In this document: piece after piece, positions 61,437 to 64,000 of the stretch
Position numbering within the stretch: position 1 is the first letter of the stretch
Layout of the letters: each line of letters starts with the position of its first letter
DNA from: Paramecium tetraurelia
Lineage: Eukaryota > Ciliophora > Oligohymenophorea > Peniculida > Parameciidae
DNA length: 64,000 bases
Assembly: GCF_000165425.1 (NCBI RefSeq)
Contig: NW_001798955.1
Coordinates: forward strand, 496,001 to 560,000
Direction: 5' to 3'
Notes under the pieces: model-generated
What the model was told of the DNA's origin: nothing
Databases searched by the model: none
Seen by the model: the letters and a program-made list of their open reading frames with translations, nothing else
Position numbers and translations under genes: made by a program

Positions 61437-62327
61437 TCAAATTATTTTACAACCTTCTTTATCGATATTTGATTTTAAGGTTTTATAATTGTGCAGTTTT
61501 GATACTAAAAAGTCAGATTCTTATTCATCTTTTGGAAACGCAATACAAAACCCTCCATCTCCAGCACCAGTCATTTTTGCAGGAACACCTTCTCTTTTGC
61601 AAATTCTCTAAATCTAATTAGATTGATTACAATTATATCATTTATCCTATCAGTGCAAATGCCTAACCTATTCAAAAGATCATGATTTTCATATATCAAC
61701 TCTTTCACAAGTCCTTCTTTAATTATTTATTCAGTTACTTCTGAAATTCTATTCAAAATTTATCTTCCATCCTTTTACTCAACACAATTTTTAACTTTTG
61801 CAATTGATCCCTCAGTTCCTTTTTATTTTCTATCGCCTGAATCAATTAGCAATATATTTTGAATAGGAAGATTAACTTTCTAAATCGGTTTTCCTATCTA
61901 AAATATACATATGCCACCATGATTAGTGACCTACACATCTAATCCGCTTCCCCTCTTACCATGAAATATATTCTCAATTTCAATTGCTTATTCAATAGAT
62001 CCATTCATAGCTTTGGATAATGCAACAGCAGAAAGAGGCTGAGGATCCTAATCCAGAACTAATGGGTACTTCAGATTCCACTTCTATTATTGAGGGTTTG
62101 ATATTTAAGATGCGTGCCACTTAAGCTAACTAAGAATTAGTATTATTTGAATCTAGATTCAAGACTTCATGCCAATCATTTCCCCATCTTATCTCTATTG
62201 AATTAGCTTTGTTTGAGTGTATTTTAATTTTGGTGTATTTATTGATGGCTGCACATAATGCTTTATGTCCATACACAACAGAATGCTCACCAGAAATGAT
62301 TATCTTGGCTGGTGCTCTTACAAACAT
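61437..62327 (-). CDS. MVK: Mevalonate kinase (GHMP family)
   Basis: ATG 62327 opens MFVRAPAKIIISGEHSVVYG, the conserved start of mevalonate kinase, then ALCAAINKYTKI. The ATP loop SEVPISSGLGSSAS follows, then SAVALSKAMNG, FHGKRGSGLDV, ILLIDSGDRKQKG and the C-terminal GHMP motif AKMTGAGDGGFCIAF. A 23-nt intron lies near 61622-61644. It phosphorylates mevalonate for isoprenoid synthesis. About 282 residues would be shorter than the animal enzyme and nearer archaeal ones. There is an apparent +1 shift inside the ATP loop; see findings. Confidence 0.87.
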
Positions 62328-62814
62328 AATTAAAATTGAATATATATAGAATTTATTGAAACAATCATTCCTTATACAACAAACCAAATTATGATAGGAG
62401 TTAATGCCAAGATTGCTTAGAAGTTTGAAATTGGCTTAAGTAACCCTTATTCTTCGGATTCAAGTTTTTAAAACATTGAAACCCATTGGCTTTGATAAAT
62501 CATTTCAGATCTACATTTATTAAGAAGAAGAAGGAGACTGCAATTTATTCAAAGGAAAACATCAAGCTTGGAATTTGAACCTCGGAAAGTTTGAGCTACT
62601 CCTAGAGTAGAATAGCCTCCAACACATATTATTATGATGTCCGTTTAATTGAGATAAGATTATGGACCTTAAATAGAATGATAAAAGATCATGGAAGATG
62701 AAAGAAAGATTACGTAATAAACATATCTTAGATAATGAAATAGAGGGATACTAATCAAGAGAAAAAAATTGAATTAAGGAATTGAGCCTCTACTTATAAT
62801 GAGGATTAGTTTTG
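62328..62814. other. Unresolved region with overlapping small frames
   Basis: Several plus-strand frames open here: one from ATG 62391, one from ATG 62404 starting MPRLLRSLKLAQ, and a run with DVRLIEIRLWTLNRMIKDHG around 62637-62700. None could be joined convincingly by small introns. It may be the 5' part of the next gene or a decaying gene. Confidence 0.3.
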
Positions 62815-63282
62815 ATGAATACAACTATGATCATATTTGTAATCTCTTTGCCACATGCAATAACTAAAGAAAGAAGGATGTTATTAGAATATTACTATGA
62901 TATTCCACTTATATATAGCAATTGTATCATTTCTTAACAAAAGGAAGTAGAGCTAGATGAAGGTAAACAAGTTAGTTAGAAAAGAAGAAAGACCATTATA
63001 GAATTGGAGGAAGATCAAAAACAATAGATCTAATTATCGCCTGGAGATAACCTTGGTCTAAAACATATCATAAGAACAAATCTATATGAAAAATTCATAT
63101 CATGTAAGATACTAACCTTAAAACAATCTAATTTAGAAGGATAGTTGTTTTATTTAGATCGTGATAAGTATATAAGAGTACTATTGAATAATAGAATTTA
63201 AACTTCATCTTAAAATAATGGGGCAGAGCAAAGTCTATAAAAAATAGTCAAACGCAAGCAAGATAGAAATACCTTAGATTGA
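62815..63282 (+). CDS. Hypothetical charged protein, 155 residues (start uncertain)
   Basis: ATG 62815 to TGA 63280-63282 is open with in-frame TAA/TAG. It begins with a short hydrophobic stretch (TTMIIFVISLPHAI), then a charged helical segment (KRRKTIIELEEDQKQQIQL) and a C-terminal half with NLGLKHIIRTNLYEKF and LFYLDRDKYIRVLLNNR. Another frame (MRISFDEYNYDHICNLF) overlaps its start and may belong to an upstream exon. No family is recognised. Confidence 0.4.
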
Positions 63283-63626
63283 AATATTGTTGTAAAGTAA
63301 ACCATGATAATGATTATACAAAATAAAAGCTTATATTACATACGTTAATTTTTCTTTTAAATCTTCAGCCACTACTTTGTGAGGATATTGTGAAGAAAAA
63401 GTTCAACTATTAATGGTTAAAAGTATAAGGAAACTAATAGTAGAAATTAGTGATATCACTTGTTTAATAAAACACTGAATATAATCATAACCGACATAAT
63501 CACAAAAGCAATATTGATAACAACCAAAAATCCAAAACAGAAGAATGATTGGTGAATATAATGTGTTTATTATTAAATCAAATGAAGATTGTATTAATTT
63601 AAAAGATTTAATTAAGATCTTTTAAT
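63283..63626. other. Spacer upstream of RPS23
   Basis: About 340 bp of AT-rich DNA; must include the RPS23 promoter. No gene or motif recognised. Confidence 0.45.
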
Positions 63627-64000
63627 CATGGGAGTTGGTAAACCCAGAGGTATGAGAGCCGGAAGAAAGCTCAAAGATCACAGAAGAGTTAACAGATGGG
63701 CTGATAAGGAATACAATAAGGCTATGATTGGGTCAAGATATAAGAATCCATTCATGGGTGCATCACATGCTAAAGGTTTGGTTGTCGAAAAGATCGGAGT
63801 GTAAATATACTTTTTAATGTGTATCTAGTGAATCCAAATAACCAAACTCTGCTGTCAGAGAGTGTGTTAGAGTCTTATTGAAAAAGAATGGTAAAAAAAT
63901 ATCAGCCTTCGTTCCCAAGGATGGTTGCTTAAACTTTTTAAATGAAAATGACGAAGTCACTGTAGCTGGATTCGGAAGAAAGGGACATGCAGTCGGTGAT
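63627..64000 (+). CDS. RPS23: 40S ribosomal protein S23 (uS12), 3' end outside window
   Basis: ATG 63627, a 28-nt intron at 63801-63828, then open to the window edge, about 115 residues visible. Conserved blocks: [54 protein letters not shown], the universally conserved [11 protein letters not shown] and [20 protein letters not shown], then [13 protein letters not shown]. uS12 sits at the decoding centre of the small subunit. Codon use is more GC-rich than neighbours, as expected for a highly expressed gene. Confidence 0.97.

Noticed and set aside
1-64000. Dozens of apparent nonsense mutations (TAA, TAG) inside conserved genes
   Set aside because: They fall where homologues have Gln or variable residues and occur in every gene, so they are sense codons in this ciliate code, not pseudogene marks.
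1-64000. tRNA, rRNA, CRISPR arrays and telomeric repeats
   Set aside because: None was seen on reading. No GGGTTT/GGGGTT runs, no cloverleaf with a GTTC loop and no spaced palindromic repeats were noticed, though a covariance search was not possible.

Overview
The window is ciliate macronuclear DNA, almost certainly Paramecium or a close relative. Three things in the sequence show this. TAA and TAG are read as glutamine inside clearly homologous genes, and TGA is the only stop. Nearly every gene is cut by tiny introns of about 18-33 nt that begin GTA and end TAG, CAG or AAG. The DNA is very AT-rich with gene spacers often under 100 bp. Standard-code reading frames therefore break genuine genes into pieces. 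The coordinates below come from reading with the ciliate code and removing introns by hand.

Layout. 1-5.8 kb: DEAH helicase (3' end outside the window), LZIC, a chromodomain/chromo-shadow protein, a small unknown and a WWE-domain protein. 6.2-15.5 kb: one giant membrane surface protein. 15.9-26.6 kb: a dense block of housekeeping and trafficking genes: UBE2K-type E2, NECAP, proteasome beta-7, radial spoke RSPH4/6, a protein with two AMPK-type glycogen-binding domains plus kelch repeats, a jacalin-like+PX sorting nexin, and an F-BAR protein. 27-34 kb: an unknown, an OSCA/TMEM63-like channel, a MORN/IQ protein and a helical unknown. 34.5-39.7 kb: a Gln/Glu/His-rich tandem-repeat protein carrying an assembly gap that looks artefactual. 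40.4-49.6 kb: a PHD-finger protein, small unknowns and three divergent actins. 49.7-54 kb: IFT140. 54.2-64 kb: a CK2-alpha-like kinase with a secretory leader, an aldo-keto reductase, a secreted EF-hand protein, a secreted unknown, a DYRK-type kinase, a mevalonate kinase and the start of RPS23 (uS12).

How the genes relate. There are no operons; strands alternate and spacers are small. Several genes serve cilia (IFT140, RSPH4/6, probably the acylated MORN/IQ protein). Several serve membranes and endocytosis (NECAP, PX protein, F-BAR protein, actins). Others serve protein turnover (UBE2K, proteasome beta-7).

Points most worth following: a CK2-family kinase predicted to enter the secretory pathway; eight introns ending in AAG; the domain fusions CBM48-CBM48-kelch and jacalin-PX; a 35/39-residue repeat array; the actin cluster; and local runs of apparent +1 shifts and a duplicated gap flank that point to assembly errors.
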